This document shows, in pieces, positions 20,952 through 32,089 of a stretch of 38,290 nucleotides of DNA. A program made the position numbers and the translations under genes. Under the pieces are notes generated by a model, which did no database searches, was not told where the DNA came from, and was given only the letters and a program-made list of their open reading frames with translations. Position 1 is the first letter of the stretch; each line of letters starts with the position of its first letter. Source of the DNA: Actinomortierella ambigua (lineage: Eukaryota; Mortierellomycota; Mortierellomycetes; Mortierellales; Mortierellaceae); contig JAAAJB010000340.1 in assembly GCA_016098155.1 (NCBI GenBank), forward strand, positions 1 to 38,290, in the 5' to 3' direction.

Positions 20952-22790
20952 CTACTTTTCTTTTAAATTGTCTGCCAATGTGAATGGCGTCGACGATGAA
21001 GGTGAGCAATAGGCAGCAGCAGGAGATGAAGACGAAGGCGGCCTCACAACAGCGTGGGGTTGAGGAAAGTAGGGTGATCTGAGCAAAAGAGAGCAAGAGA
21101 ACGAGCGAGGAGAGGATGACAGGACATACGGCGGAAGATGATAGGAATGCGGCGGCTCGTGCGCGTTCGTTCCTTCCTCTGGACAATGATGGTGGTGGTG
21201 GAACGATCGCGAGGACAAAACAGTAGAGCCCTGCTCGTCGTTATTAATGAACGGGGGCTGAAGGCGACACTGTTGATCCTCAATCACCCACGACGGTTGC
21301 ACAGGAATGTCGTCCCCGAGGAAGAACGTCGCCCCCGCTGAAGAACACGACTCCTCCATCTCAGAGAGGACCGCTCTTTCGCCGTCTTGGCTGTTTTCCG
21401 ATTGACGCAGCAGCCGACGAGCTTGTCGGTCATTGTTGTCACTCCGAGCGCTGATATTGTTGATGTTATTGGTGTTATTGGTGTAATTGGTATCATAGTT
21501 GTTATTGGTGATGATGGTGGTGGTGTGGTCGTTGTTTCTGTCGTCGTCGTCGTACATGTGAACGGCATTAGGGGTGGGAGGGGACTGATGTGCAAGCTGG
21601 CGAGGCACAAGGGGGCGCGGAGCTAGGTGATCAGCGGACGCAGCACTATTGATGCTCGGCATGCAGATGTTGTTGTCATTAGTGCTTGTGAGCTCTTGAG
21701 CACAGGAACAATCGCGGTGGTGGTGGTTGTGTTGGTGGTGGTGCTGATATTGGCATTGACATTCGCCTTGGTGGTGGCCAGAGCGGCCAAAAGGCTGATC
21801 GACACAACTAACACACCGACGCGCTTGGCCACGACGCAGAGGCCGCCCCTCTCCTTGAGACTCCGGGAATGCACCCTCCTCCTCGCTTGCATGCAACGAC
21901 CTGAGGCTCCTAGTACCGTGATCATCACCATCGTCATCGTCATCCTCCTCGTCCTCGGCGTCGACGTCGACTTCGACCCCATCCTTTGTCGAGCTGCTCT
22001 CGCCAAGACCCAATGGCCACGAGTGTATCACGCGTCTTCGACGGTCGCGGTGACGAAGACTCCGACGGCGAGGTAAAGGACTTGTGCGATCATGGTGGTG
22101 GAGAGAATGATGTTGGGGATGATAATGATGATTGTGGTGGTGGTGGTGGTGAGGCTCATTACAGGAGGAGATCTGGATGGATGTTGGCCCACCTCCCTCG
22201 GCACCCTCAACGGTTGAAGGGGCGTACGCACTGATGCTGCTGCCACTGCTGCCGCCATTGCAGTTGCCACTGGCTGCATACACCATCTTTGGGACCTGCA
22301 CAATGCGATCTCTGGCAAACCGACCACTGTTTCGCCGCCGCAGCCGCTCATCTGTAGCATGGTCAAGAATAGTGATCGGGTATGGGAAATGTGCCAGATT
22401 GCTAGTCGCGTTGATCCCACTGTCGCGTGGTAACGACGCCAATCCACGAGCGAGCAAAGCGACTCCTCCATGGTGGGCCGTTGCGGCAGGCCGGGAAGGG
22501 GAAGAGGGTGGGGCTGTGCCTTCAAAGAAGGAAGGGGCGGACGGTGAACTCAAAAAGAGTTCGCCGTTTGCGTGGTAGTGGTTGCTTTCCTCGTCGTCTT
22601 CATCCTCCTCATCCTCCTCATCCCCATCCTCTGACATTGGATGAGCCCCTTCATGCAAGGACAACGGAGGCGACGGGAAGTACCCATTCACCAGGTGTTC
22701 ATGATCCTCAGCACTGTGCTGATCGAGTCCACCAACCAGTGGGGGTGGGGGCACCTCGCCATCCTCTTCAATGAATGATAAACCAGGCAT
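20952..22790 (-). CDS. Low-complexity acidic and histidine-rich protein of unknown function
   Basis: 612 residues from MPGLSFIEEDGEVPPPPL. The frame stays open to 22952, but the added N terminus is F/S-rich leader-like sequence, so the internal ATG is chosen. Visible regions: an acidic Glu/Asp run near residues 52-70 (DGDEEDEEDEDDEESNHYHA), a Ser/Pro segment, a more ordered-looking patch (HFPYPITILDHATDERLRRR, then RIVQVPKMVYAASG), His clusters (PHHHHHHNHHYH), another acidic run and an Asn/Thr-rich stretch. No enzyme motif, membrane segment or known domain is seen. The long open frame in an area of strongly biased composition supports coding, but compositional bias can also keep frames open, so certainty is moderate. 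It is probably largely disordered. Confidence 0.6.
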   Translation of the reverse strand: MPGLSFIEEDGEVPPPPLVGGLDQHSAEDHEHLVNGYFPSPPLSLHEGAHPMSEDGDEEDEEDEDDEESNHYHANGELFLSSPSAPSFFEGTAPPSSPSRPAATAHHGGVALLARGLASLPRDSGINATSNLAHFPYPITILDHATDERLRRRNSGRFARDRIVQVPKMVYAASGNCNGGSSGSSISAYAPSTVEGAEGGGPTSIQISSCNEPHHHHHHNHHYHPQHHSLHHHDRTSPLPRRRSLRHRDRRRRVIHSWPLGLGESSSTKDGVEVDVDAEDEEDDDDDGDDHGTRSLRSLHASEEEGAFPESQGEGRPLRRGQARRCVSCVDQPFGRSGHHQGECQCQYQHHHQHNHHHRDCSCAQELTSTNDNNICMPSINSAASADHLAPRPLVPRQLAHQSPPTPNAVHMYDDDDRNNDHTTTIITNNNYDTNYTNNTNNINNISARSDNNDRQARRLLRQSENSQDGERAVLSEMEESCSSAGATFFLGDDIPVQPSWVIEDQQCRLQPPFINNDEQGSTVLSSRSFHHHHHCPEEGTNAHEPPHSYHLPPYVLSSSPRSFSCSLLLRSPYFPQPHAVVRPPSSSSPAAAYCSPSSSTPFTLADNLKEK

Positions 22791-23623
22791 AACGTGAATG
22801 GAGATATACGTGATAGAAACAGAACGAATTGAACTGCTGGAATTGAAGAGTTGGAAGGAATAATGAAGTATGAAAGAAGAAAGAAAGAAAAGAAAATGTG
22901 AAAAGCCTTGCATGGTTTTTGAAAGAAATGAACTTGCGCCCAAGGCCGTCAAAGAAGATCGAAGAAGAATAGGATGTCAACAAAAAAAAAACCCTCGAAT
23001 GGGCATCTGTTTGCTCTGTGATTTGTTCAATTGACCCAGGTAGCACACAAACCTGAGTTGGGGGTGCTCAGGCGCTCATCTTTCATCCTTTGTTTTTTTT
23101 TCCCCTCCACGGAGATTTCAAGATGTGAGCAAGTGGGAAGGTATGCTAGCTTTCCATTTTACAATGTTCTTCCCGCCTTTTCGAGCCGAAGAAAAAACTT
23201 TACACAACACTCCGCCGCCAGAGATGCACAAGTAGTAGACAATCGTGGAGGGAATCAAAATGCAGCCGATTATTATTGGTATTTTGCAACATAAGATAAA
23301 GAACTATAGAGAGGAGGGGAGGGGATGGAGATGACGATGGGAGAGAATGAGCGCATCACTTCAAGGGAAAGCATGCGTACGTGAAGTGGGAGACACGATT
23401 GCAGGCCACGGAAGAAAGGCACTAAAATATGAGCTTGCTTTTCTGCCCCTCGTCCACTTCCCTCTCCTTGAGCACTATAAAAAAAAGGGCGTTGAGGGGG
23501 GCATTGGGCGGGAAGAACAAATGGTTCCAACGGCGTCACTATCTCTCAGAACGGGTAGGGGAGCTTTCTGTAGAGTCGAACGCCTATTGTCCTTTGATCC
23601 CGACGGAAGGTTCATCGAATGTC
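22791..23623. other. Intergenic region between the low-complexity gene and SHO1
   Basis: 833 bases. The part next to 22790 is A-rich on the plus strand (T-rich leader on the minus strand). The remainder would hold the SHO1 3' UTR and the promoter of the left gene. No further gene or RNA is seen. Confidence 0.5.
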
Positions 23624-25231
23624 TTAAATGAGCTGGAGGTAGTTGCTTGGGGCAATACCGATCGTGCCATCGGCCTTGCGTGCCTGCCACCACTTGCCCT
23701 TGTTGTCGACGATGTCCAGGACCTCGCCCTTGACGAAAGACAACTCGTTGGGATCCTCAGGGTTAGCCTCGTATGAGTACAGAGCCTTGGCCTTGTAGGC
23801 GTAATCCTGTGCAGGGGTGACAGCCACAGAGCTCAAATTCTCAGCCTGGTGAGGGTTGGCAACAGTTCCATTGGCCGTGCCCGCATTGTTAGCAACAGCT
23901 GGGGTGCGGGGGATGGTGAAGTCGTTGATCGAGCGCTTAATGAGTGAAGAATCCTCCGAACCGAAGAAGAAAACCCAGAAAATCTATGGTATAGGTCATA
24001 ATATGATAAAAAAAAAGAGGTAGAACATTAGAAGCTATTGATTGAAATGAAACGACCTGCAATCTCAACCGTCATGTTGGACCTGGAATTCCACTTACGA
24101 TAACAAAGGTCTGGAAGATGTAGCCAGCACCAGCAGCCTGGGCAGCCCTGAGGCCACCAAGGTTGATAAGGACATCAATCAAGGTAAACATCAGGCTGAG
24201 GGCACCACCCAGGAAGGTCAGGATGACAAGACGATAATTGGGGATTGCTGAGGAAGCGACAGCCAGTGTGGTGCCAAGCAGGAGAAACAGGTTATAGAAG
24301 ACCATCACCCACGAGACGCCAGGATGAGAGCCGAGAACACATTGGGAAATGAAAGTGATGAACCATCCAAGCTATGAAAGGGACGTGAGAAAAAGGCAGG
24401 TTAGCATGTTTTACATTAGAATTATTGTTCTGTCAAGAGAAAAGGGTGGCTCTCGACGAGGGAAAGGGTCTTGCTCTCACTCCTTCTCTTCAAATGACCC
24501 ACAGCCCTGCGTTGTGAGGATAAAGCGCGATCGGCGATGACGAGCCCAAGAGTCCGTAGTAGTGGTGGGTAGTAGCAGTGCACGTCCTCCTTTCGCCCAG
24601 GTTTTGTTGCCGTGTCCAAAAAAAAAAAATCGACTCCTGTTGCGACGATGAGACCCCGCAAATCGGCAGACGAGCGTTTGGGCAGGTGTTGGTCCCTGTG
24701 CGTAACACTCCTTGGCAAAAAAGAAAAAAAAATCCCTTGGCCTGTTGCCACAGCCTTTGTTTTGTTCTCACTTGACAATGACACGATGCCGCATGACGAA
24801 AGTATGGCTGACCGAGTATATGTACGCTGCGTTGTTGTTGGGTTGCAGACATTTGACGAATAGGGTGTAGCAGATTCCACGTAGTCGAGGTAGTTTGGCG
24901 ATGCTCCGAAACTGTCTAGTGGGATTCTATTTCTGTCCGACCCTCGAACTTGGACGGTTGAGGGAAAATGATCTGCTGTTGGGCCAAGTTGGTGGCAACC
25001 AGATCGCCCCCACCCCTCCCCTCAAGGTGAACGGGGCAGGAGACCCCCAAGAGAGAGAAAGAGAGAGAGAGGAGGGTTCCATCCTCAGAAAAAAAGTCTA
25101 TTGTGCATCACAGGGGGGGAGGCGCGGGGTTAAAAATAGCATGGAGCGTGGCATAACAAACTTACTGCAAAAAGGACGAGCGAGCAGAGGAAAAATGGCT
25201 GGGCCACAACGAGGCTAAACTGGAGATTCAT
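23624..25231 (-). CDS. SHO1: SHO1-type osmosensor adaptor, four membrane spans plus SH3
   Basis: Three exons, 25231-25166, 24371-24099 and 23983-23624, join in phase 0 to give 232 residues; the 66-nt first exon starts [15 protein letters not shown]. Membrane spans are at about 6-34, 44-62, 66-90 and 101-121; the last crosses the exon 2/3 junction (QTFVI joined to [11 protein letters not shown]). A linker of about 55 residues leads to an SH3 domain at 177-232: [17 protein letters not shown], the WW pair in GKWWQARK, and [11 protein letters not shown]. Four spans followed by one C-terminal SH3 is the Sho1 architecture. In yeasts, Sho1 acts at the plasma membrane and recruits Pbs2 through the SH3 domain in the HOG MAPK pathway, and also takes part in polarised growth; the role here is by homology. 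It is shorter than the yeast protein, mainly in the linker. Intron 1 is long (794 bases). Confidence 0.93.
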
Positions 25232-28200
25232 GGCTAAGATTGTGTCAACAGTGGCACAGCGATGTCTACTACAATTTAAAATGGGGGTTCCACCAATTAA
25301 CACTGGTTAGATACTCGTCGTGCACTTCAAGAAATGTTACTGGTATCGCGCAGAGGTGGTTGCGAGAGAAGGAGGAAGAGTACAACTGTCAAGGCTGATG
25401 ATATATGGAGATATGGAGGGAGGAGGGGGGGGGGCGGCGGCGGCGGAAGAGACAAAGGCGGAAGAGGGGAGGGGAAGTATGCATCATTGTTTAAAGCTCT
25501 TGCTCAAAGTTCGGTCAGAGCGGAGTGGATGTGCGTGCCATTGGTGAGGGAGGGGGGCTGCCCCCATAGTCTTGCCACTACCACCACACACCCTTTTGCT
25601 TCAATGTAGCCAGAGAAAGAGGAGGCAAAGGAAAACAGGTCTGATGTCGAGTTTAAGGTGGCCTGATAGGTACTTGTCGCACACTCTCTCTCACCAAAAA
25701 AAAAGGATATGGATACATCATCCAAACAACAATGGAGCCAAATGTTCTAGAAAAGAGCAGTACGTGGCGCGAGGCAAACAAGAGGTTGTTTGCATGTGTT
25801 CTTCTCCTCCATGATGTCCATTGATGTCCACGACTTGTCGATGTGAAGACCTGTGTGCTGCGGAAGGTTGTCCAAGGAGAATGTCAATGTGCGATGTGCA
25901 GATGAAAGTCGGGGCGGGGTGTGGCGGGACTGTTTGACACTCGTTGTCCAAAGGCGCCGCGTCAGGAACAAAAAAAAAATGCAAAGCCGTCGTTGGGATG
26001 CGCTGATGATATCAATAGCTGTGATGGGGAGGAAACGGCGCACACGCATGCGCCGCTACCCACAGCACACACCTTTGGGGGTAAAGAGAGGGAGGAGAGG
26101 GACCGGAGGAAAGAGAAGGAGGAGAAGTGGCGGGGGTCGGTGAGGAATGACAAGAGGCGAGAGGAAGGAGGTCGATGAAGAAGTGGGGTTATTAGTGTAC
26201 AGCGAAGAGATGTTGAATGGAGAGATCGAGAGAAAAGAGTGAGAGTGAGAGAGAGAGAAAAAAAAAAGAGCGAGGGAGGGTGAGTGAAGAAAAAAAAAAG
26301 AGAGAGAGCCAGAGAGGGGAGAGAGATGGGTTTGGACTATTGGGCTACCCTTTCCTCTGTTGTTTGTTGTGCCCGCTGTCCCTCTCACAATGGCTGTCGG
26401 CTTCTGGATTGCAATTTTGGGTACATCTGTCGGAACCCGGAGATATAAGCGTGCTTGAGTACTCGTTGCGACAAACACGAGATGGACAAGAAAGGGGCAG
26501 GCAAGAATCAAGTGCAGTGCAGCAACCAATGTAGTAGTAGTAGGAGAAGTAGAAGTAGTAGGAGTAGTAGTGCCTCGACCCTCTCTATCTCTCTTTCTCT
26601 CTCTCTTTATCTCTGATTCTCTTTCTGTTTTTTTTTTCTTCTTTCTTCTCTCACTCTTGATACTGTGCGACAGGTTGGGTAGCGATGGTGGAGGTGGTCG
26701 TCGTCGTAGTGGTAGTTGTGTCGGTGAGGTGTACACAAGGGGGGTAAAGTGTGGAGGGGGGGGGGGGGGAGGAGAGGGAGGAGAGGGGTGGGTGGGGGGG
26801 GGGCGCGGGGGGGGGGGTGGTTGGGGGGGGGGGCTGGGGGCAGGTACGCGAACGGGTGAGCGAGAGATTCACAGAACGAGTGGTTCTGTCAATAAACAGG
26901 AAGCTGTGCGTGAACCACTCACTCCCTTTGGACAATGGGAGGAGGGCAAGGAGACGGCGCCAAGAAGAGGTCCCGCCAATGAGGGAAAAAATGCCCATCA
27001 AGACCGCAAGACAGCCAGCTGGTGGTTGCTAGACAGCCAGACAGGCTGCCTTACCTCAGTTGTGCAGGGTCAGTTGGATGTGGAATCGAAAGTAATACAA
27101 CTTACTACCCTTGCCCAAAGGGTAGATAGAGTAACCAGGAGTACAGCAGGCGGGTCGTTGGGTTTGAGTGAGATTTTGATGAGGCAACTGGAACACCTCT
27201 GCTTCTATTGCTTGCTGCCTGTTGGAGCTGCAAGATGCAACGCGACTTGCCTGAAAAATAGAAAACAAAAAAGGGCTCGTAACAGGGGACAAGAGAGACA
27301 GTGTGTGCGAGGACGGACAGGGTTGGTAGGGGGGAAAGGGGAGGGAGAGGGCAAGCGAGAGAGACAGATAGAGAGAAGGAAGGGGAAGGAAGGGAAGGTA
27401 AGGAAGGAGGGAGGGGGGGTGTAAAGGAAGGTTACAATGAAGTCGACGAATGGTCGATTTGGAAAGGGATTTTGCAATGATGGAAAACAAGAAAAGAATG
27501 AGCACCTTGTCACCCCCCCCCTTTCCTCTTCCTCTCCTCTCTTCCCCCCAGGAAAGTAAAGAAAGACAGATAGTGCAGGAAGATGAGGGTTGAGAGCAAT
27601 TGAGGATTGGGTCCGGGCATCAATCTCCGCACGCATGCATTGCAGCTGGTGAAGTCAGGGTGTTGTTGCCTCTTCTGCTGCTGGATGTTTGGTCTGTCTG
27701 GTCTGCTCACTTTCATGATGATGATGATGCTCAGGCACTGCTGGCTGGGGCCACCGCCGTTTTTTTTTCTTGTGCAAATCAATTGCTCACTTTTCTATCT
27801 ATCTCATTCAGAGTATGTTTGTCTCCCTTTCCTCCCGCCTTGTCCAATGATGCATGCCTGTGTGCCACAATGACCTGAGGAGTGGAGTGGGGAGGGGGGG
27901 TCTGTCCATCAAATGGAACTTTAGAGCTTAGACTGTTCCGGGTAGAGACAGGACAAGCAGGCAGACGACGGAAGGCCTAAAGACAACGCTCCTCGCTCGC
28001 AATCTCTGTGAATGTCTGTCTCTCGGCTTCTCACACACATTTCTCTCTCTCTCTCTCCCTCGTTCTCTTCCTCTCTTTCCCTCTATCTCTCTCATCGAGG
28101 CAATGTTGGCAAGTAGGTGAGCGCGAGAGCACTCAACTGATTCACGCTAGTGGAGAAGAATTGAGGGATGGAGATACTTTGTGCATGCTGAAAGTCCATC

Positions 28201-28630
28201 CTTTCCTTTCCCGAAACATGGCAAGGGTCGCACACCCTCTCCGCGCGAAACGAGGCGCTATAGACGATCACTCCCTTGTCCCAAGGAGAGCATCAGAAAC
28301 AATAAAAAGATCAGTCTCTTTGCATTTCTCACGAATCTTTCACGCGCTCCCCTCCTAGGTTCACCAGGGACAGGGGACATGGCCAAAAAAAAGTTTTTTA
28401 GAATTATATGTTGACACAGATTGCTGCAAGGATAACAGGCTGTTTGTTACCTGTTGAAGCAACAAATAGATAGAGCAGAGCCCACAACATGCATTTCATC
28501 TCATTGTTACATTCGACCCGCTTGACTAGCGGAGTAAATTCGCATTGTTTGACCCTAACGAATTTTCACTCGACGTCTAACTGGCCATTGCTCTAAAAAA
28601 ACGCATGCATCGCCAGGGATTCTCATGCTC
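25232..28630. other. 3.4-kb low-complexity non-coding interval upstream of SHO1
   Basis: The longest gene-free stretch in the window. It holds GA-rich tracts (about 26217-26320), CT tracts (26580-26660, 28035-28095), a G-rich block and a short ATG/CAT repeat near 27715-27730. Open frames here (for example 26056-26736 minus, 26570-27424 plus) consist of low-complexity S/L/P/T or G/R/E runs and have no conserved motif. The SHO1 promoter and leader and the 3' region of the WD40 gene must lie here; untranslated exons or non-coding RNAs cannot be excluded. Confidence 0.6.
26755..26840 (+). repeat. G-tract block with quadruplex potential
   Basis: Many runs of 4 to 13 G are separated by 1-4 bases over about 85 bases. 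The pattern fits several overlapping G-quadruplexes on the plus strand, which is the non-template strand for plus-strand transcription and the template for SHO1-direction transcription. Run lengths in such sequence are prone to assembly error. Confidence 0.75.
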
Positions 28631-31402
28631 TCAGCCATCGTGGTACCGCAGCTGGATATGGTCGCCGAGGATCCGCTGCTTGATCCATGATGGCACAACC
28701 TCCCACTGCCGAGGGATTGGTTCGTGTGCCTTGTCAACCTTGTCAATGGCTTCCTGCACATGGCGCCCATGCTTCTTGTTGTGCCTTGTCAGCATCCGTT
28801 GCTCGAGCCAGTCCTTGGCGCGGTTCGCACAAATATCAAAAAGAGATGGGATGCGGACATTAGGGTCGGCAACTGTGTACCTTAGCACCCGCCGTTTAGT
28901 GGCCACGTAGAGATGTCGACCATCGCTGCTCCAAGAAAGACCATTCAGATAGTCCAAAATGCGCAACCATCGATTCTCCTGCCCACGGAACGACGCCATT
29001 AGGATATCATGCTTCTCCTGATAATGAGGCGCACCGCACTCCTGGATGACCGACTCTGTCACCCCAGAGTCTGCTGTCTGTCCATTTCCATTGCCTTCGT
29101 TGCTGTTGGTGGATACCGTCTTGAACCGATATTTCTCCTTTGGCAAAATAAAGCCCTCATCGCCAACACAGCAGTTTGTTACGTCCACCACATGCACAAA
29201 GCCGTAGCGGTTGGCAAAAGCAAACATGTTGTCCAACTTGGGGTGGAAGGAAATGCCAAACGACAGTCCACCTGCATCAACGCTACACACGAGTTGCTTC
29301 GACGGCATAGACCAAATCAAGACGCGCTGGTGACTGTCAGAAGTGTGGGCAAACTTTGTCGAGCTCGCGTTCCAAGCGACATACTGAGCTGTGTAAGCCC
29401 CTGGAGATTGATGACCAAACGAGGAGTTCTCCGCCCTAGCCCCCGGCCTTCGGGCCCGCGGCATCCGCACGACATGGTCGGGGATAGGAAGCGCCTCAGG
29501 TTTGCCAAACAAGTGAAGCAATCGCACCTTATGACTCCCTGTTGACGAGCCCTCTGCTTCGTCGATGGGCTGCTCTACATCCTCTGTCAGAACCTCCACC
29601 ACTCCCGTCCTTCGCTGCCTAGCGATGTTGTTGTCTTCATCTGATTCATACTCAGACTCGTCTGTCTCGAGGTCGTCCAACAGCCGCATCCGATCCTCCT
29701 TTAGTCGCTGCCGCCGCTGCTCTTCTGTCTCTTGAGTGTGCTCGATCTTGATCACCCAGACCTTTTGGGCGTCGCCGATGACAGCAATCCAATTGCCATC
29801 TGGCGATACGCGAGCGTCATTAAGCCACTCGCCATCAAACCCTCGTCGAATCCAGGTGTGATCTTGCTTGGACTTGAATGCATGATATCCGTCTTCTTCC
29901 AGCGCCATTATACCATTGTATGCATTGGGATCAACGTGGTCTGGCAGTGAAGCAATGAAGAGGCCTCTGTCGTTGCCTGTTATCACCACACAGTGATCAT
30001 ACATGTCCTTCTGTGTAAGCCGAGCAGTTGGGTCGTCACGCTTGTCAATACCCGCAGCCTCCCCAGATTCGTGTTCTTCCATCACTTGCTCCGGCTCTGC
30101 AGAAGTTGAATGCTGATACCTGGGCCAACGGACAATATCGACGCTGTTGATCATTGCGGGATCATCGTCAGGGTCGTCGCCAGGGTCAATGGGCCCTTCA
30201 TACACGTTCAATGGCTCTCCCTTGTCTTGCAGGCAGAATGTCATCAATGTCCCGTCGTCAGTTCCAAGGACTAGGTATCCATATCGGACAGCCATGCAGA
30301 GGGCTGACTCGCCTTCAAAGATAACCAGCTTTTCCTTCTCTGGAAGGTGTCTATAGTTGTAGAGTGAGCGGTCGAGGAACTTTGTTGCCTTGGAAACCTT
30401 CAGGGGCGTGACCGACGGGTTCACGAGCTCTGGCAGAGGCAGGTCCTCGTGGTCGTGGATATGGCCTATGCGTCGCTGGCGGTGCAGCTCCTCTGTCATC
30501 GCATCGAGGATACCGCAACGGATAACACTGTCGTCGTGAATTGTGTAGACGTCATCGCGTATGCCCAAATCAGATGGGGCTACAGCGATTGAATTGCCAC
30601 ACTGGGGGTGGATGGAGGTCGAGGGCGAATAGGAGAGCTCTTGTGGCTGGTCGGGGCCTCGGACGATGAGTCGATGAAGCGAAAACGGATTGTGCTGCGG
30701 GCTGGACGGAGAGGGTGCTGCTGTGAGGTCATCTGGTTGCTCCTGTGGCCTCTGCTGGATGCCAAGTAACCTTTCTCGTTCGCGCCTGCCCTTGTCCAGA
30801 TTGATAAGCAGCTGTCGCATCTTCATCGTGAGCTTCGCGTCGTCATCATGTAGATCGAACCCGCCGTCGTTCTCCAGAGGGTCGTAAATGTCTGTTTCGC
30901 CCTCACCGACGTTGCCTGTCAAGGTTACTTTTGGCTCGTATTTTTCGTCGCCACTAAACTCGGACATGACATCCTCCTCGCCGTCGTGCAAAACAGCTCG
31001 AACGAATGGCGTCAGCTCTTCGAGATCGCCATCAATGACCGCGTCTTCATTCCAAAGACCGTCATCATCCAAATCAAGGTCAAAGTCGTCCTCCATGTCA
31101 AAATCTTCGCTCCAAAAATCGTCTTCGGCATCATAATCCATCTCGTCGTCGAAATGATCGTCATCCACCCCATAGCCACCCATGTGGAAGTATGGGTACG
31201 AGCCAAGATCCCCCATGAAGGGAGAGTCCGTCGATGGCATTGGCTCGTCCTGTGTCCCCTCACCCTCGTCAGTCTCCCAGTCGGATCCGTCAGGCTGGCC
31301 GTCGGAGACAGACTCTAAATCAGGCACAGGTGGACTTGGGGAGCTCGAGTCCGAGTCGCCTCCGTCGGCAGGGCTGTTAATGTCCTGAGAGCTATGGTCC
31401 AT
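28631..31402 (-). CDS. WD40-repeat protein with DUF2415-like region
   Basis: A single open frame of 923 residues starting MDHSSQDINSPADGG. Residues about 80-140 are extremely acidic (FWSEDFDMEDDFDLDLDDDG). The region from about 340 to 890 has WD-like blades: VDIVRWPRYQ, ARVSPDGNWIAVIGDAQKVW, QYVAWNASSTKFAHTSDSHQ, RVLIWSMP, and GISFHPKLDNMFAFANRYGF followed by VHVVDVTNC, which resembles the DUF2415 segment of fungal WD proteins such as the uncharacterised fission yeast C2A9.03. A late blade reads LSWSSDGRHLYVATKRRVLR. The C-terminal ~70 residues are basic with W-rich motifs (EVVPSWIKQRILGDHIQLRY). No enzymatic motif is present; a scaffold role is inferred from the fold. It is divergent to the OSGIN-type gene, and a pyrimidine-rich stretch ending in TTTTAG just before the ATG could be a 5' UTR acceptor. 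Confidence 0.85.
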   Translation of the reverse strand: MDHSSQDINSPADGGDSDSSSPSPPVPDLESVSDGQPDGSDWETDEGEGTQDEPMPSTDSPFMGDLGSYPYFHMGGYGVDDDHFDDEMDYDAEDDFWSEDFDMEDDFDLDLDDDGLWNEDAVIDGDLEELTPFVRAVLHDGEEDVMSEFSGDEKYEPKVTLTGNVGEGETDIYDPLENDGGFDLHDDDAKLTMKMRQLLINLDKGRRERERLLGIQQRPQEQPDDLTAAPSPSSPQHNPFSLHRLIVRGPDQPQELSYSPSTSIHPQCGNSIAVAPSDLGIRDDVYTIHDDSVIRCGILDAMTEELHRQRRIGHIHDHEDLPLPELVNPSVTPLKVSKATKFLDRSLYNYRHLPEKEKLVIFEGESALCMAVRYGYLVLGTDDGTLMTFCLQDKGEPLNVYEGPIDPGDDPDDDPAMINSVDIVRWPRYQHSTSAEPEQVMEEHESGEAAGIDKRDDPTARLTQKDMYDHCVVITGNDRGLFIASLPDHVDPNAYNGIMALEEDGYHAFKSKQDHTWIRRGFDGEWLNDARVSPDGNWIAVIGDAQKVWVIKIEHTQETEEQRRQRLKEDRMRLLDDLETDESEYESDEDNNIARQRRTGVVEVLTEDVEQPIDEAEGSSTGSHKVRLLHLFGKPEALPIPDHVVRMPRARRPGARAENSSFGHQSPGAYTAQYVAWNASSTKFAHTSDSHQRVLIWSMPSKQLVCSVDAGGLSFGISFHPKLDNMFAFANRYGFVHVVDVTNCCVGDEGFILPKEKYRFKTVSTNSNEGNGNGQTADSGVTESVIQECGAPHYQEKHDILMASFRGQENRWLRILDYLNGLSWSSDGRHLYVATKRRVLRYTVADPNVRIPSLFDICANRAKDWLEQRMLTRHNKKHGRHVQEAIDKVDKAHEPIPRQWEVVPSWIKQRILGDHIQLRYHDG

Positions 31403-31757
31403 GCTTGGTCTCTAAAAGGGAGCATGGGTTCGTCATAGGACCACTTGCTGGTATTGTAAAAGGAAGGTTGAGGTCGCATGGACTGCGACTACATATTGGT
31501 GGCGCAAGGCGTCGCATGCATGTGTAGGATAGAAAAACTGAAAAAGTAGCTACTAGCCAGAAACTTTCGTGAAATCCGTTTCATAGCAATGCGATTTGTC
31601 ATCGAGCCCTTTTAGCAAAGAAAGTAATCGGCTTAGAGAGATGCGTGCGACCACGCGTCCTCAAGAGGCAAAGCAGACATGGTCATACTTCACACTACCC
31701 CACTGCTCCTCTTTCTGGTGTTGGAGAAAGAGAGAAAAGAGAGAGACATAGATGATG

Positions 31758-31790
<33 letters not shown>

Positions 31791-32089
31791 CCAGGAGAGA
31801 GACACACACAAGCATGGACACCCCATCCACCCCGGCAGTCAAAGAGAGAGAGAGTAAGAGACAGACAAAAGGGGGACACACACAGCAGCATCGAACCCTT
31901 AAAAGCCTTTGGCTCTCTTCCCTTTTTTTTTTTTTTTTTTTTTTCTGCTGATAGTCGAATCAGAGGACACCTTTTTTCATATACACTTTTTATGTGGAAA
32001 GTGATTAGTCACTGCTGATTCCCTTCTTTTTCTCATTCTCTCCCTCCTTCTCATTCCCTTTTCCCTCTCTCATTCTCCCCTTCTCCAAC
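31403..32089. promoter_or_regulatory. Divergent promoter between WD40 and OSGIN-type genes
   Basis: 687 bases separate the two start codons on opposite strands. The interval contains a GA run (31761-31790), a T run of about 22 (31923-31944) and a CT-rich leader directly before the OSGIN start (32025-32085). Both promoters must lie here. No specific factor site is claimed. Confidence 0.6.

Noticed and set aside
26056..26736. Minus-strand frame of 226 residues
   Set aside because: Pro/Ser/Thr and Lys/Arg/Glu runs made by GA and CT microsatellites; no conserved feature or splice context.
26570..27424. Plus-strand frame of 284 residues
   Set aside because: Composed of low-complexity Ser/Leu, then Gly runs coded by G tracts, then Arg/Lys/Glu; no motif, and open frames are expected in such biased DNA.
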